Shown one piece after another: positions 1 through 8,264 of a stretch of 64,000 bases of DNA. Within the stretch, counting starts at the first letter, position 1; each line of letters starts with the position of its first letter. The stretch spans positions 1-64,000 of the forward strand of contig NZ_JACHGF010000002.1 of assembly GCF_014202275.1 (NCBI RefSeq). The letters run 5' to 3'. Position numbers and translations under genes: made by a program. The stretch comes from Rhabdobacter roseus (GTDB lineage: Bacteria; Bacteroidota; Bacteroidia; Cytophagales; Spirosomataceae). The notes below the pieces were generated by a model that made no database searches, was not told where the DNA came from, and saw nothing but the letters and a program-made list of their open reading frames with translations.

Positions 1-1040
1 CGGCTCTGGCCCAGCAGCATCACCAGCATTACGGAAGTATAACCCGCCAGAATGGCCACAATCAGAGCACTTTGCAAGAAATCGTAGCCGGTTTGGGCAA
101 AGGCCGTAGCGGCGGGTTTGGCGTCATTGGCAAACTCGGTATATGGTACCAGGCCCGTCATGACATGGGCAAACAGCACGTACAGAATGGTACAGACCAC
201 TAGCGAGCCCAGAATCCCGATGGGCATGTCGCGCTGGGGATTTTTAGCTTCCTGGGCGGCCGTAGATACGGCGTCGAAACCAATGAAGGCGAAGAAAACC
301 ACCGCGGCTCCGGTAGCAATGCCCGACCAGCCAAAGTGTTCGTACGAACCGGTATTTTCAGGAATATAGGGCGTATAGTTGGCCGGGTCAATGTGGCTCC
401 AGCCTAGGGTGATGAAGATCACCACGACGGCTAGTTTAAGAATGACCAGGAGGTTATTCATGAAAGCGGACCCTTGGGTACCCCGGATCAGCAGCAGCGA
501 GAGCAACCCTACCACCAAAATGGCGGGCAAATTAATAAGTCCGCCTTCGATGACCGTGCCGTCGCTGAGTTTTACTTTTTCCAAAGGCGAGCAAGCCAGC
601 TCTACGGGAAGATGAATACCAAAGGAATTGAGAAACTCAAGCAGGTACCTCGACCAGCTCACGGCCACCGTAGCCGCTCCCAGGGCGTATTCCAGCACCA
701 GATCCCAACCGATGATCCAGGCCACGAACTCCCCCATGGTAGCGTAGGAATAGGTATAGGCGCTGCCGGCAATGGGGATCATGGAAGCAAACTCCGCGTA
801 GCAAAGGCCGGCGAAGGCACAGCCCACGGCGGCCAGTACGAATGAAATGGTGACAGCGGGCCCGGCGTGCTCGGCGGCGGCAATGCCCGTCAGCGAGAAT
901 AGTCCGGCCCCAATGATAGCTCCAATTCCCAGCGCGACCAGGCTAGTGGCATTTAGTGAACGCTTCAGTTGATTCCCTTCGTCGGACGACTCCCGCATGA
1001 GCTTGTCCAGGGGCTTCTTGATCCAGAGTTGATTTGACAT
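1..1040 (-). CDS. APC-family amino-acid permease (N-terminal part, cut by window edge)
   Basis: The minus strand is open from an ATG at 1038-1040 to base 1, giving 346 codons without a stop. The protein starts MSNQLWIKKPLDKLM and then reads LVALGIGAIIGAGLFSLTG, the classic first membrane segment of the amino acid-polyamine-organocation family with its GAIIGAG substrate-binding break. Many further hydrophobic segments follow. AEFASMIPIAGSAYTYSYA and FFAFIGFDAVSTAAQEAKNP are also typical of YfnA/CAT-type cationic amino-acid transporters. Full-length relatives have roughly 450-600 residues, so the C-terminal part lies outside the window. It should act in the inner membrane as a proton-coupled amino-acid importer; the substrate cannot be told. 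It runs in the same direction as secDF, which ends 93 bases upstream with a strong hairpin between them, so it is probably a separate transcription unit. Confidence 0.93.
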   Translation of the reverse strand, partial: MSNQLWIKKPLDKLMRESSDEGNQLKRSLNATSLVALGIGAIIGAGLFSLTGIAAAEHAGPAVTISFVLAAVGCAFAGLCYAEFASMIPIAGSAYTYSYATMGEFVAWIIGWDLVLEYALGAATVAVSWSRYLLEFLNSFGIHLPVELACSPLEKVKLSDGTVIEGGLINLPAILVVGLLSLLLIRGTQGSAFMNNLLVILKLAVVVIFITLGWSHIDPANYTPYIPENTGSYEHFGWSGIATGAAVVFFAFIGFDAVSTAAQEAKNPQRDMPIGILGSLVVCTILYVLFAHVMTGLVPYTEFANDAKPAATAFAQTGYDFLQSALIVAILAGYTSVMLVMLLGQS

Positions 1041-1085
1041 ATATAGAAAGGATGAGGGGAAGCACTCGGTTTACATGAATTCAGA

Positions 1086-1131
1086 CGTAGGTTACCAACG
1101 CGGGCGCTTTCTCCCGCGTTGGTAACCTACG
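1086..1131 (-). terminator. Perfect 19-bp hairpin directly after secDF
   Basis: Arms 1086-1104 and 1113-1131 are exact reverse complements of 19 bases around an 8-base loop (cgctttct). The hairpin starts two bases after the secDF stop. No long T run follows, so it may act as a terminator, as an mRNA 3' stabiliser, or both. Its layout (GC-rich arm tip, CTTTCT in the loop) resembles the hairpin at 21137-21186. Confidence 0.8.
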
Positions 1132-1133
1132 GA

Positions 1134-4097
1134 TCAAACCTGGGCCTTTTTACCTTTTCGGATAGCTATGGATTCCACCGTGAGTGACTCCTTCTTTTTC
1201 TCGCGCTGGAGGGCATCCACCACCAGCGGCGCCGCAATAAATAGCGAAGAGTAGGTACCTACGATCACGCCAATGAGCATCGAGAACGTAAAGCCACGAA
1301 GTACCTCCCCGCCAAAGATAAAGAGTACGATCAGTACCATGATGGTGGTGGTACCCGTTACGGCCGTACGGCTGAGGGTACTGTTCAGGGCGTTGTTAAT
1401 GATCGTCGGAATGCTTTCGGTACGGGCTTTACCTTCGTTCAAGTAGTCCCGAATCCGGTCAAAAATGACGACGGTGTCGTTCATCGAATACCCCATGATG
1501 GTCAGAATGGAACCAATGAAAGCCTGATCTACGTCCAGCGAGAAAGGCAGCCAGCCGTTGAAGAGCGAGTAGATAGCCAGCAGGATAAAGACGTCGTTGA
1601 CCAGCGCGGCTACGGCTCCGTAGCTAAACGCCAGGCGGCGGAACCGCAGGAAAATATAGCCAAAGTTGACGGCTAAGGCCAGCAAGACCGCCCAAATGGC
1701 CGAGATCATGGTGTCGTAAGCGATGGTAGGCCCTACCTTATCGGTCCGGACGATGGTACCCTGGTTGCCTTGAATCTTCGAAACGGCCTCCATGATTTTG
1801 GCTTCGGCCTGGCGGTCGGCGTCCGGCGAAGTCTCGTCGATCAGGTAGGCGGTCGTGATTTTTACCTGGTCAAACCCACCGTAGGTTTTTACTTCCGGGG
1901 TAGTTCCCAGCGCTTCCGTAGCCGCCACGCGGACTTCATCCGTATTGACCGTCTTTTCAAAACGAACCACGTACGATCTTCCTCCTTTGAAATCAATACC
2001 CAAGCCAAAGCCTTTGAAGATAAAGGAACCGATCCCGATGACGATAATGACCGACGAAACCAGGTAGAACTTCCGACGCTGGGTCACAAAGTCGAAGTTG
2101 GTATCCTTGAACCAGTTTTTGGTTAACTTGGTATAAAAAGTATACGTCTTTCCTCGTTTGATCTGGGCTTCCAGGATCAGGCGCGTAATGAATATGGCCG
2201 TAAACAGCGAGGTAAGTAGCCCGATGATGAGCGTCGTGGCAAAGCCCAGGACCAGTCCGGTACCGAATATAAAGAGAATGATCCCCGTCAATAAAGTCGT
2301 CACGTTGGAGTCAATAATGGCCGAAAGCGCATTCTTGAATCCGTCCCCGACGGCTTGGCTAAACGGTTTTCCGGCCTCCATCTCGGCCTTAATGCCTTCG
2401 TAGATCAGTACGTTGGCATCGACCGACATCCCGATGGTCAGTACGATACCCGCAATACCCGACAAGGTCAGTACCGCTCCGAGCGAAGCCATGATCCCCA
2501 TCAGGAAAAACAAGTTGACAAACAGAGCGATGTCAGCAACCCAACCCGCTCGGCTGTAGTAGGTAACCATAAAGGCTACCACAAGGAGCAGGCCGATCAT
2601 GGAAGACAGCAAGCCCGCCGTGACGGCTTCCGAGCCCAGCGTAGAACCTACCACCGCTTCCTCCACGATATTGGTCGGGGCGGGTAGTTTTCCGGCTTTA
2701 AGCACGTTGGCCATATCGCGGGTTTCGTCCACGGTGAAGCTGCCCGAAATGCTCGAGTTTCCGTTCGGAATTTCTCCGTTGACCGTCGGGGCGGTATAAA
2801 CCAGGTTATCCAGGATAATCGCCACCGGACGTCCTACGTTGTTGGCCGTTAGCGTACGCCATTTGCGGGCTCCTTCGCCGTTCATGCGCATCGTTACTTC
2901 CGGGCGTCCGCGATCGTCGAAGTCGTTGGTGGCATCCACAATCACATCCCCTTCCAGCGGAGCCTGTCCGTTGGGTTTTTTGATAAAGTACAAGGGCAAT
3001 ATCTGCTGGCCGTTGGTGGCATCCATTCCTTTCCGATCCCACATAAAGACCAGGTCGCCGGGGAACATCGAGCGTACTTCCAGGCGGCGAAGTATTTCAC
3101 CCGCCCGGGCGGTATCTTTCAGGTAAACGCCCAGTCCCTGGGGAAGAGGTACGAAGAGGTTGGTCAGGGCCGCCGTCTGGGCCGCCAAGGCCGAGGTATC
3201 CGACTGTACCGTGTCACTTTTCTGGGCCAACTGAGCTTCCAGGCTGCTGGTGGCGCTAGGGGCCGTCGTGTCCGTTGTTGCTTTAGGGGCTGCCGGAGAG
3301 CTTAGTTTGGTAGCGGCTTCCTCGCGTGAGAGATACACCCCCAGCTGGTCGATGGCGGGGGCCACTTCGTTGATGGTATAAACTTCACAGAATTCCAGCT
3401 TAGCGGCTCCCGATAGCAGTCGGCGCACGCGCTCAGGGTTATCTACGCCGGGTAGTTCTACCAGGATCCGGTTAGTGCCCGGCAAACGTTGCAGGTTCGG
3501 GTTCGTCACGCCAAACTTATCTACCCGCGCCTGGATGATTTTGAAAGCACGGTCGATGGATCCTTCCACTTCGTCTTTGAGCAGACGAATGACTTCGGCG
3601 TCAGACGAGTTACTGTTTATTTTTCCGCGGTTGGCGCTGTTGGAAAATACACTGGCCAGGCGCGTGTTGGGAGCTACTTCTTTATAAGCATCCACAAACA
3701 GGTTGACAAAGCTACTTTGGCTGCTTTTCTGGGCCTCCTCGGCTTTTTTGAGCGCTTGCTGAAATTGGGTACTTCGGGCATTGCCACCCGCCAAACCTCT
3801 TACGATATCCGTAGCCGATACTTCCAGTACTACGTGCATACCGCCCTGTAGGTCAAGGCCTAGCCCCAGCTCGCGTTCCATTACTTCCTGCAGCGTGTGG
3901 CCCAGGTACACCTCTTCGCGCCAGAGCGAGTCGATGTAGCGTTGTTTTTTAGAAAAATCCACCTTGCCACTGGCATCGGTGGCGTAGGCATCGGCATTTT
4001 GTTTGTAGTTACGCGCCACAAACGTAAAAGACAGGTAGTAGATGCTAATCAAAGCAAGTACCACCGTAAAGGCTATTATTCCGGTTTTATTCCGCAT
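1134..4097 (-). CDS. secDF: Protein translocase subunit SecDF (fused SecD-SecF)
   Basis: This is a 987-residue fusion of SecD and SecF, the form usual in Bacteroidota. Together with SecYEG it uses the proton-motive force to pull exported proteins across the inner membrane. An N-terminal membrane anchor (about residues 7-27) is followed by the SecD signature LGLDLQGGMHVVLEV near residue 78 and a long periplasmic P1 region. A six-helix SecD membrane part lies around residues 490-650. The second half restarts with the SecF signature LGIDFKGGRSYVVRF, a smaller periplasmic part, and six more helices with the MGYSMNDTVVIFDRIR motif of SecF. A Ser/Thr/Ala-rich insert around residues 265-305 is not conserved in the family. 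The start is ATG at 4097. A 19-bp hairpin lies just beyond the stop. Confidence 0.97.
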   Translation of the reverse strand: MRNKTGIIAFTVVLALISIYYLSFTFVARNYKQNADAYATDASGKVDFSKKQRYIDSLWREEVYLGHTLQEVMERELGLGLDLQGGMHVVLEVSATDIVRGLAGGNARSTQFQQALKKAEEAQKSSQSSFVNLFVDAYKEVAPNTRLASVFSNSANRGKINSNSSDAEVIRLLKDEVEGSIDRAFKIIQARVDKFGVTNPNLQRLPGTNRILVELPGVDNPERVRRLLSGAAKLEFCEVYTINEVAPAIDQLGVYLSREEAATKLSSPAAPKATTDTTAPSATSSLEAQLAQKSDTVQSDTSALAAQTAALTNLFVPLPQGLGVYLKDTARAGEILRRLEVRSMFPGDLVFMWDRKGMDATNGQQILPLYFIKKPNGQAPLEGDVIVDATNDFDDRGRPEVTMRMNGEGARKWRTLTANNVGRPVAIILDNLVYTAPTVNGEIPNGNSSISGSFTVDETRDMANVLKAGKLPAPTNIVEEAVVGSTLGSEAVTAGLLSSMIGLLLVVAFMVTYYSRAGWVADIALFVNLFFLMGIMASLGAVLTLSGIAGIVLTIGMSVDANVLIYEGIKAEMEAGKPFSQAVGDGFKNALSAIIDSNVTTLLTGIILFIFGTGLVLGFATTLIIGLLTSLFTAIFITRLILEAQIKRGKTYTFYTKLTKNWFKDTNFDFVTQRRKFYLVSSVIIVIGIGSFIFKGFGLGIDFKGGRSYVVRFEKTVNTDEVRVAATEALGTTPEVKTYGGFDQVKITTAYLIDETSPDADRQAEAKIMEAVSKIQGNQGTIVRTDKVGPTIAYDTMISAIWAVLLALAVNFGYIFLRFRRLAFSYGAVAALVNDVFILLAIYSLFNGWLPFSLDVDQAFIGSILTIMGYSMNDTVVIFDRIRDYLNEGKARTESIPTIINNALNSTLSRTAVTGTTTIMVLIVLFIFGGEVLRGFTFSMLIGVIVGTYSSLFIAAPLVVDALQREKKKESLTVESIAIRKGKKAQV

Positions 4098-4195
4098 TTT
4101 TTAGTAATTTCTGAATACAAAAACGGGCTGAGCCTCGGTGAAGGGACCGGGTCGTTGCGCCTAGATAGGAAAGAAAAGGGGGAGAGGGGAGGACG

Positions 4196-4585
4196 CTAGG
4201 GGGCGTTGATCACAATGTGATGCCCAAACACGTTTCGGAAATAGGCGAAGAAATGAAAAAATTCAGAAAAGCAAGCCGGTACCTGGCTCAATAACCGGGT
4301 GCCACGCTGGCTGTGGGCCAGCTGGAAGCAGTGTTGCGGGCCAAAGTCAAAGGAAGCAGCGGGCGTGACGACAGCGTCCAGCAATGGAGCGTCTACCGAA
4401 TCCAGCTCCGGAGCCTGGAGGTGAGAAACGGGTGGTTGGGAAACCGTAAAGCCCTCCATGAACGCCCTGGAAGGCGGGTATTCGGTCGCCAACGAACAAG
4501 CACTTCCCCCCACGGCAACCAGCAGCAGGGCTGCCTGTAACCAGCGAAGGGGATGGGAAAGTGATCGTTTGAGCAGGAGGGTCAT
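4196..4585 (-). CDS. Small exported protein of unknown function
   Basis: This is a 129-residue protein from the ATG at 4583-4585; a TTG 27 bases upstream is possible but weaker. Residues 1-30 look like a signal peptide: two basic residues, a hydrophobic stretch ALLLVAVGGSA, then Cys. The rest is short, contains three more Cys/Phe-rich stretches and no domain I recognise. The gene lies upstream of secDF in the same direction, with about 100 bases between, so co-transcription is possible. The call rests on the signal peptide and an uninterrupted frame, not on homology. Confidence 0.55.
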   Translation of the reverse strand: MTLLLKRSLSHPLRWLQAALLLVAVGGSACSLATEYPPSRAFMEGFTVSQPPVSHLQAPELDSVDAPLLDAVVTPAASFDFGPQHCFQLAHSQRGTRLLSQVPACFSEFFHFFAYFRNVFGHHIVINAP

Positions 4586-5129
4586 GGTAAATACGTCTCT
4601 TTCAATCAGCAAAGATGCGCTAAAATTTCAGATAAACAAGGTGTTGCCCTGATTCGGATCGGGACATGTAGGGACCCGGCCGGGAAAGCTACCCCAAGTC
4701 CCATACCCCACCACCCGGCCTCATTGGCCGGGTCCGGACCAGGAAAAAGCTTCGTTAAAGGGGTGGATAGCCATAGAAAAAGAACGGTATCGGCTGGGGG
4801 AGAAGCCACTTAGGTGTTATCCTTCCCCGTAATCCGGATCAGGGGCAGGAGGTTACGGTTCCCGTTATTTGAGGCTATAAGGGGTCCCAGGTCTTGGATT
4901 ACCGTTGACCAGCCTGGGTACGGAAACCCGAAAAAGCAGCGGACCCTCCTTCCTGAAAATCCGCCGTCCTATGGGCGAAGCAGGTGGAACACACCCGGTA
5001 TTTTGTGCTGGGCGAAGCCGAGGGCAATGGTACCAGGACCTTCTCGGAAGTACAACCAGGGAGGATAAAAAAAAGGATAGACGCGTTCCCGCTCGTAGGC
5101 GTTGCTTATTCGCCTACCGAACACCATTC

Positions 5130-5225
5130 TTATGATCGTTCAACGGGAAACCCCAACCTTTCGGCTAACTCGTTGATACTCTTGCCCTGCTGCGAAAGAA
5201 GCAATCCCTGACGCCGCTTGCACCC
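5130..5225 (-). pseudogene. Transposase-like helix-turn-helix fragment
   Basis: A stop-to-stop frame on the minus strand encodes 29 residues containing LLLSQQGKSINELAERLGF. This fits the N-terminal helix-turn-helix of IS630-like transposases and related HTH_23/29 domains (the GKSI.E.A..LG pattern). Stops bound it on both sides and no downstream catalytic region can be read in any frame. It is best read as a remnant; a chance match is possible. Confidence 0.35.
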
Positions 5226-5342
5226 TTAGGAGAGCACGGCCGGAGAGCTATTAACGCGGGCTCTTCTGGCGCAGGGAAGCTGATAGACCCCCTTGGCAGT
5301 AACGGGTATATGCCCTATTTTTGTCCTTTTACTTACTAACTA

Positions 5343-5374
5343 TAGGTAGTAGGAGACTATTAGGTAGTAGGAGA
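5343..5374. repeat. 14-base direct repeat, period 18
   Basis: taggtagtaggaga occurs at 5343-5356 and again at 5361-5374, separated by four bases. It lies in the gene-poor stretch upstream of the TonB receptor operon. It could be a paired binding site or a small duplication. Confidence 0.5.
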
Positions 5375-5580
5375 AAATCCAACAGCTTAAATCCTTCGGG
5401 GCTCAGGGTATTCACGGGGATCCGTTCCGCGAATGAAGGCAGGTATCCGCCGAAGATTCTGCACGTGTAATCCTTCTAGGGCTCGCCATCCGGCGCCGTG
5501 ATTTTTGCCTTTCTCTTCCGAGGCCTGGTCAGGTCATTTTGCGACAGGCTACCTTGATTTTCGCTGGTTTGCCCCAGAGG

Positions 5581-5612
5581 CTTGGATAAGCCGGTAAGCA
5601 TAGGTATATTTG
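5581..5612 (+). promoter_or_regulatory. Candidate Bacteroidota -33/-7 promoter for the TonB receptor operon
   Basis: TATATTTG at 5605-5612 matches the Bacteroidota -7 consensus TAnnTTTG exactly. cttg at 5581-5584 sits 20 bases upstream, in the -33 position (TTTG, or TTG). Transcription would begin near 5619, ahead of all candidate starts of the receptor gene. Only sequence fit supports it. Confidence 0.45.
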
Positions 5613-5734
5613 GTCTAGTTTGGGTTTTTTAAAATGCCTATCTTTTGGATTTAAAGCGTTTCCCCATGCCCCGCCCGTTACGCTCCTTTTTTTGGGGTGG
5701 GAAAGAAGATTTTCGGTCCCCTCAAAGCCCACGC

Positions 5735-7678
5735 ATGGACGGTAAAATTAAGCATCTGCCCGGCCCGGGCCAATTACTTCTTTTCTGTGTTCTGGGCCTG
5801 ACTGTGGTCTTGCTGCCCAGCCCGGGCCGGACTCAGCCAAAGGATCCGGAGATCGTGGCTGACCTCAAGACGCTTTCCCTGGAAGAGCTAATGGATATTG
5901 AAGTAACCCTGGTTTCCCGAACGCCCCAGAAGCTGTCCGAGGCGGCCTCGGCGGTTCAGGTTATTGCCGGGGAGGACATTAGGCGATCAGGAGCAACCAG
6001 TCTTCCGGAGGCCCTGCGGTTGGTAGCCAACGTGCAGGTAGCCCAGCTCAATGCGACGTCTTGGATTATCAGCGCTCGGGGGTTTAATACCATCTTTGCC
6101 AACAAGCTCCTGGTCATGATTGACGGACGCAGTGTGTATACACCCTTTTTTGGCGGGGTTTTGTGGGAATTGCAGCACGTATTGCTGGAGGATGTGGACC
6201 GCATTGAAGTGGTGAGTGGACCGGGAGGAACCCTATGGGGGGCCAACGCGGTGAATGGGGTAATTAACGTGGTGACCCGGTCTTCGGCCGATACCCAGGG
6301 AACCTATGCCAGTGGCTCGTGGGGGACATTTGTGAAAAATACCCAGGCGTTGCGCTACGGGGGAAAGATTGGGGAAAAGGTCACGTACCGGGTATACGGA
6401 CAGCGCGCCGATCGTGCCCCTACCCGTTGGCCCGATGGCACTACCAACCACGACGCCTGGCGGGTAATCCAGGGCGGTTTCCGCACCGACTGGAGTCCCT
6501 CGGCTACCCATGCCTATACTTTGCAGGGAGATTGGTACGGGGGAAGGATTAGATCCGCCGACGGCCGCTCGGCGTTTAACGGGCAAAATATCCTGGGACG
6601 CTGGAAACATACCCGACCCGGGATATCCGACCTGACCCTGCAGTTTTACGTTGACCGGTATTTCCGGGACGATGTGCCTTCCCGGGGTTCCGACGAGCTT
6701 AGGACCTATGATCTTGATTTTCAACACCGTTTTTCTCCCCATGATCGCCATCAACTTCTCTGGGGCGTTGGGTATCGCTTGGCCCGGGATCAGGCTATTT
6801 TTCGAACTAATTTGGTAGGCATTCTACCCCCCATCAAATACCTGCCCCTGTACACGGGTTTTATTCAGGATGAAATAAAAGCCGGGGAGCGACTCCGATT
6901 AACACTGGGGAGCAAATGGCTCCATAACGTCTATACCGGCTTTGAGCTTCAGCCCAGTGCTCGTTTAGCGCGGATGGGAGAGCACCATATGGTCTGGGGG
7001 GCGGCTTCCCGGGTGGTTCGAACGCCGAGCCGCATGGATGTAGATTATTTTCTGCCGGCCTATCCGGTTCCCGCCGACCAGCCCAGCGTAGCCGGCGGCC
7101 CGGAATTTGTTTCCGAAAAGCTGATGGCCTACGAATTGGGGTATCGTGTGCAACCCAACGCCTTTTCGTCCGTTTCCCTGGCCGGTTTTTACAACGTATA
7201 CCGGGACATGTACAGCGTGGAGGCCCTGCCCGGCACCAAGACGTACCAGATCCAGAATGGCTCCGAAGGGACGGCCTGGGGAGTCGAATGGGCAGGCACC
7301 TACCAATTGCATCCTTCCTGGCGTATCCGAAGCGGATATACGTACTTTTCCAAAGCGCTGCGCAGCAAGCCGGGCCGTACGTTTGACCCTGCCTACCTGG
7401 GGAATGATGTCAAACATCAGGTGTTGCTCCAATCCATTCTGAACGTGACCAAGCATGCGCATGTGGATCTGGTAGGACGCTATCTCGACCCATTGCCGGC
7501 CACGTTGGCCACCGGAACTGTCCCCGCCTACGTTACCTTTGATGCTCGGGTAGCCTACCAATTCGGCCCCATCGAGCTTACGGGCGTGGGGCAGAACCTG
7601 TGGAGGAAGCAACACGTCGAATTTGGATCAATTGGGATTCCCCGTAGTGTGTACGTGAAAATAACCGGTCGGTTTTGA
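5735..7678 (+). CDS. TonB-dependent outer-membrane receptor
   Basis: The frame is open from a TTG at 5645, with ATGs at 5666 and 5735. I choose 5735 because it places a normal signal peptide (hydrophobic LLLFCVLGLTVVLLPS) at the N-terminus, giving 647 residues. After the signal comes LKTLSLEELMDIEV, a lead often seen in this receptor class. The plug domain follows (VIAGEDIRRSGATSLPEALR, then MIDGRSVYTPFFGG and the WGANAVNGVINVVTRS motif), then a beta-barrel ending in ITGRF with a terminal Phe. It lacks the SusC-type carboxypeptidase-like N-terminal domain, so it resembles the colicin I/vitamin B12 receptor-like class. Its stop lies 47 bases before the chosen YfiR start. Being followed by YfiR and a membrane sensor suggests that it, or its ligand, feeds a signalling pathway. 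The ligand is unknown. Confidence 0.9.
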   Translation: MDGKIKHLPGPGQLLLFCVLGLTVVLLPSPGRTQPKDPEIVADLKTLSLEELMDIEVTLVSRTPQKLSEAASAVQVIAGEDIRRSGATSLPEALRLVANVQVAQLNATSWIISARGFNTIFANKLLVMIDGRSVYTPFFGGVLWELQHVLLEDVDRIEVVSGPGGTLWGANAVNGVINVVTRSSADTQGTYASGSWGTFVKNTQALRYGGKIGEKVTYRVYGQRADRAPTRWPDGTTNHDAWRVIQGGFRTDWSPSATHAYTLQGDWYGGRIRSADGRSAFNGQNILGRWKHTRPGISDLTLQFYVDRYFRDDVPSRGSDELRTYDLDFQHRFSPHDRHQLLWGVGYRLARDQAIFRTNLVGILPPIKYLPLYTGFIQDEIKAGERLRLTLGSKWLHNVYTGFELQPSARLARMGEHHMVWGAASRVVRTPSRMDVDYFLPAYPVPADQPSVAGGPEFVSEKLMAYELGYRVQPNAFSSVSLAGFYNVYRDMYSVEALPGTKTYQIQNGSEGTAWGVEWAGTYQLHPSWRIRSGYTYFSKALRSKPGRTFDPAYLGNDVKHQVLLQSILNVTKHAHVDLVGRYLDPLPATLATGTVPAYVTFDARVAYQFGPIELTGVGQNLWRKQHVEFGSIGIPRSVYVKITGRF

Positions 7679-7725
7679 AAGCACCCTTATTGCCTACGTG
7701 CTGGGAGTCTGGCACCGATCTACGG

Positions 7726-8256
7726 ATGGGAGGTATGTGGGTGGCCTGTCTGTTGCTCCTTGCTGCGGTTGGGTTGCACGCCCAACCGGCTCCCTCCCTG
7801 GAAGACCGGGTCAAAGCGGTCTTTCTGTTTAACTTTACGCAATTTGTGGCCTGGCCGGAACAGGCGTTCCCGGCCGCCGAGGCACCGCTTGTCATCGGGG
7901 TATTGGGAGAGAACCCCTTTGGTACGTACCTGAGGGAAGTCGTCACCGGCGAAACGATGGGAAGCCATCCTATCGTGGTGGAGCACTACCGGGAGGGCAA
8001 GGACCTTAAACCGTGTCATATTTTGTTCGTCTCGGCCGGAAATACCCACCGGCTACCGGAAATTCTCCAAGAATGCCAGGAGAAGGGGATCCTGACGGTG
8101 GGGGATGCTCCTGCGTTCCTGGCGATGGGGGGAATGATCCGCTTGTACCGGCAGGCGGGTAAAATCCGCCTACAGATTAACCCAGAGCGGACTAGGGCGG
8201 CCGGACTCACGCTTAGTGCCAAATTACTCCGTTTAGCGGACCTTTCCGTACCTTGA
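7726..8256 (+). CDS. YfiR/HmsC-family periplasmic protein (DUF4154)
   Basis: A 176-residue protein from the ATG at 7726, which opens with the signal peptide MGGMWVACLLLLAAVGLHAQ. The frame extends upstream to a TTG at 7675 that overlaps the receptor stop, but that start would bury the signal. The mature part carries the DUF4154 hallmarks: VKAVFLFNFTQFVAWPEQAF at the start, LVIGVLGENPFG, CHILFVSAGN, and a C-terminal GKIRLQINPERTRAAGLTLS. In Pseudomonas the periplasmic YfiR restrains the CHASE8-HAMP diguanylate cyclase YfiN. Here the next gene overlaps by about one codon and encodes a CHASE8-HAMP histidine kinase, so by inference this protein may control that kinase. The family call is firm; the partner is inferred from context. 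Confidence 0.88.
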   Translation: MGGMWVACLLLLAAVGLHAQPAPSLEDRVKAVFLFNFTQFVAWPEQAFPAAEAPLVIGVLGENPFGTYLREVVTGETMGSHPIVVEHYREGKDLKPCHILFVSAGNTHRLPEILQECQEKGILTVGDAPAFLAMGGMIRLYRQAGKIRLQINPERTRAAGLTLSAKLLRLADLSVP

Positions 8257-8264
8257 TCCGTTGT

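Larger units (their letters stand above)
4613..5580. other. Gene-poor stretch of about 970 bases
   Basis: Short open frames exist on both strands, but none has a signal, domain or codon pattern I trust. The only recognisable pieces are a helix-turn-helix fragment on the minus strand near 5130-5225, an 18-base-period direct repeat at 5343-5374, and the promoter candidate that follows. It probably contains decayed genes. Confidence 0.6.

Noticed and set aside
474-845. Plus-strand open frames in the first kilobase
   Set aside because: They are shadows of the minus-strand amino-acid permease, which has clear family motifs.
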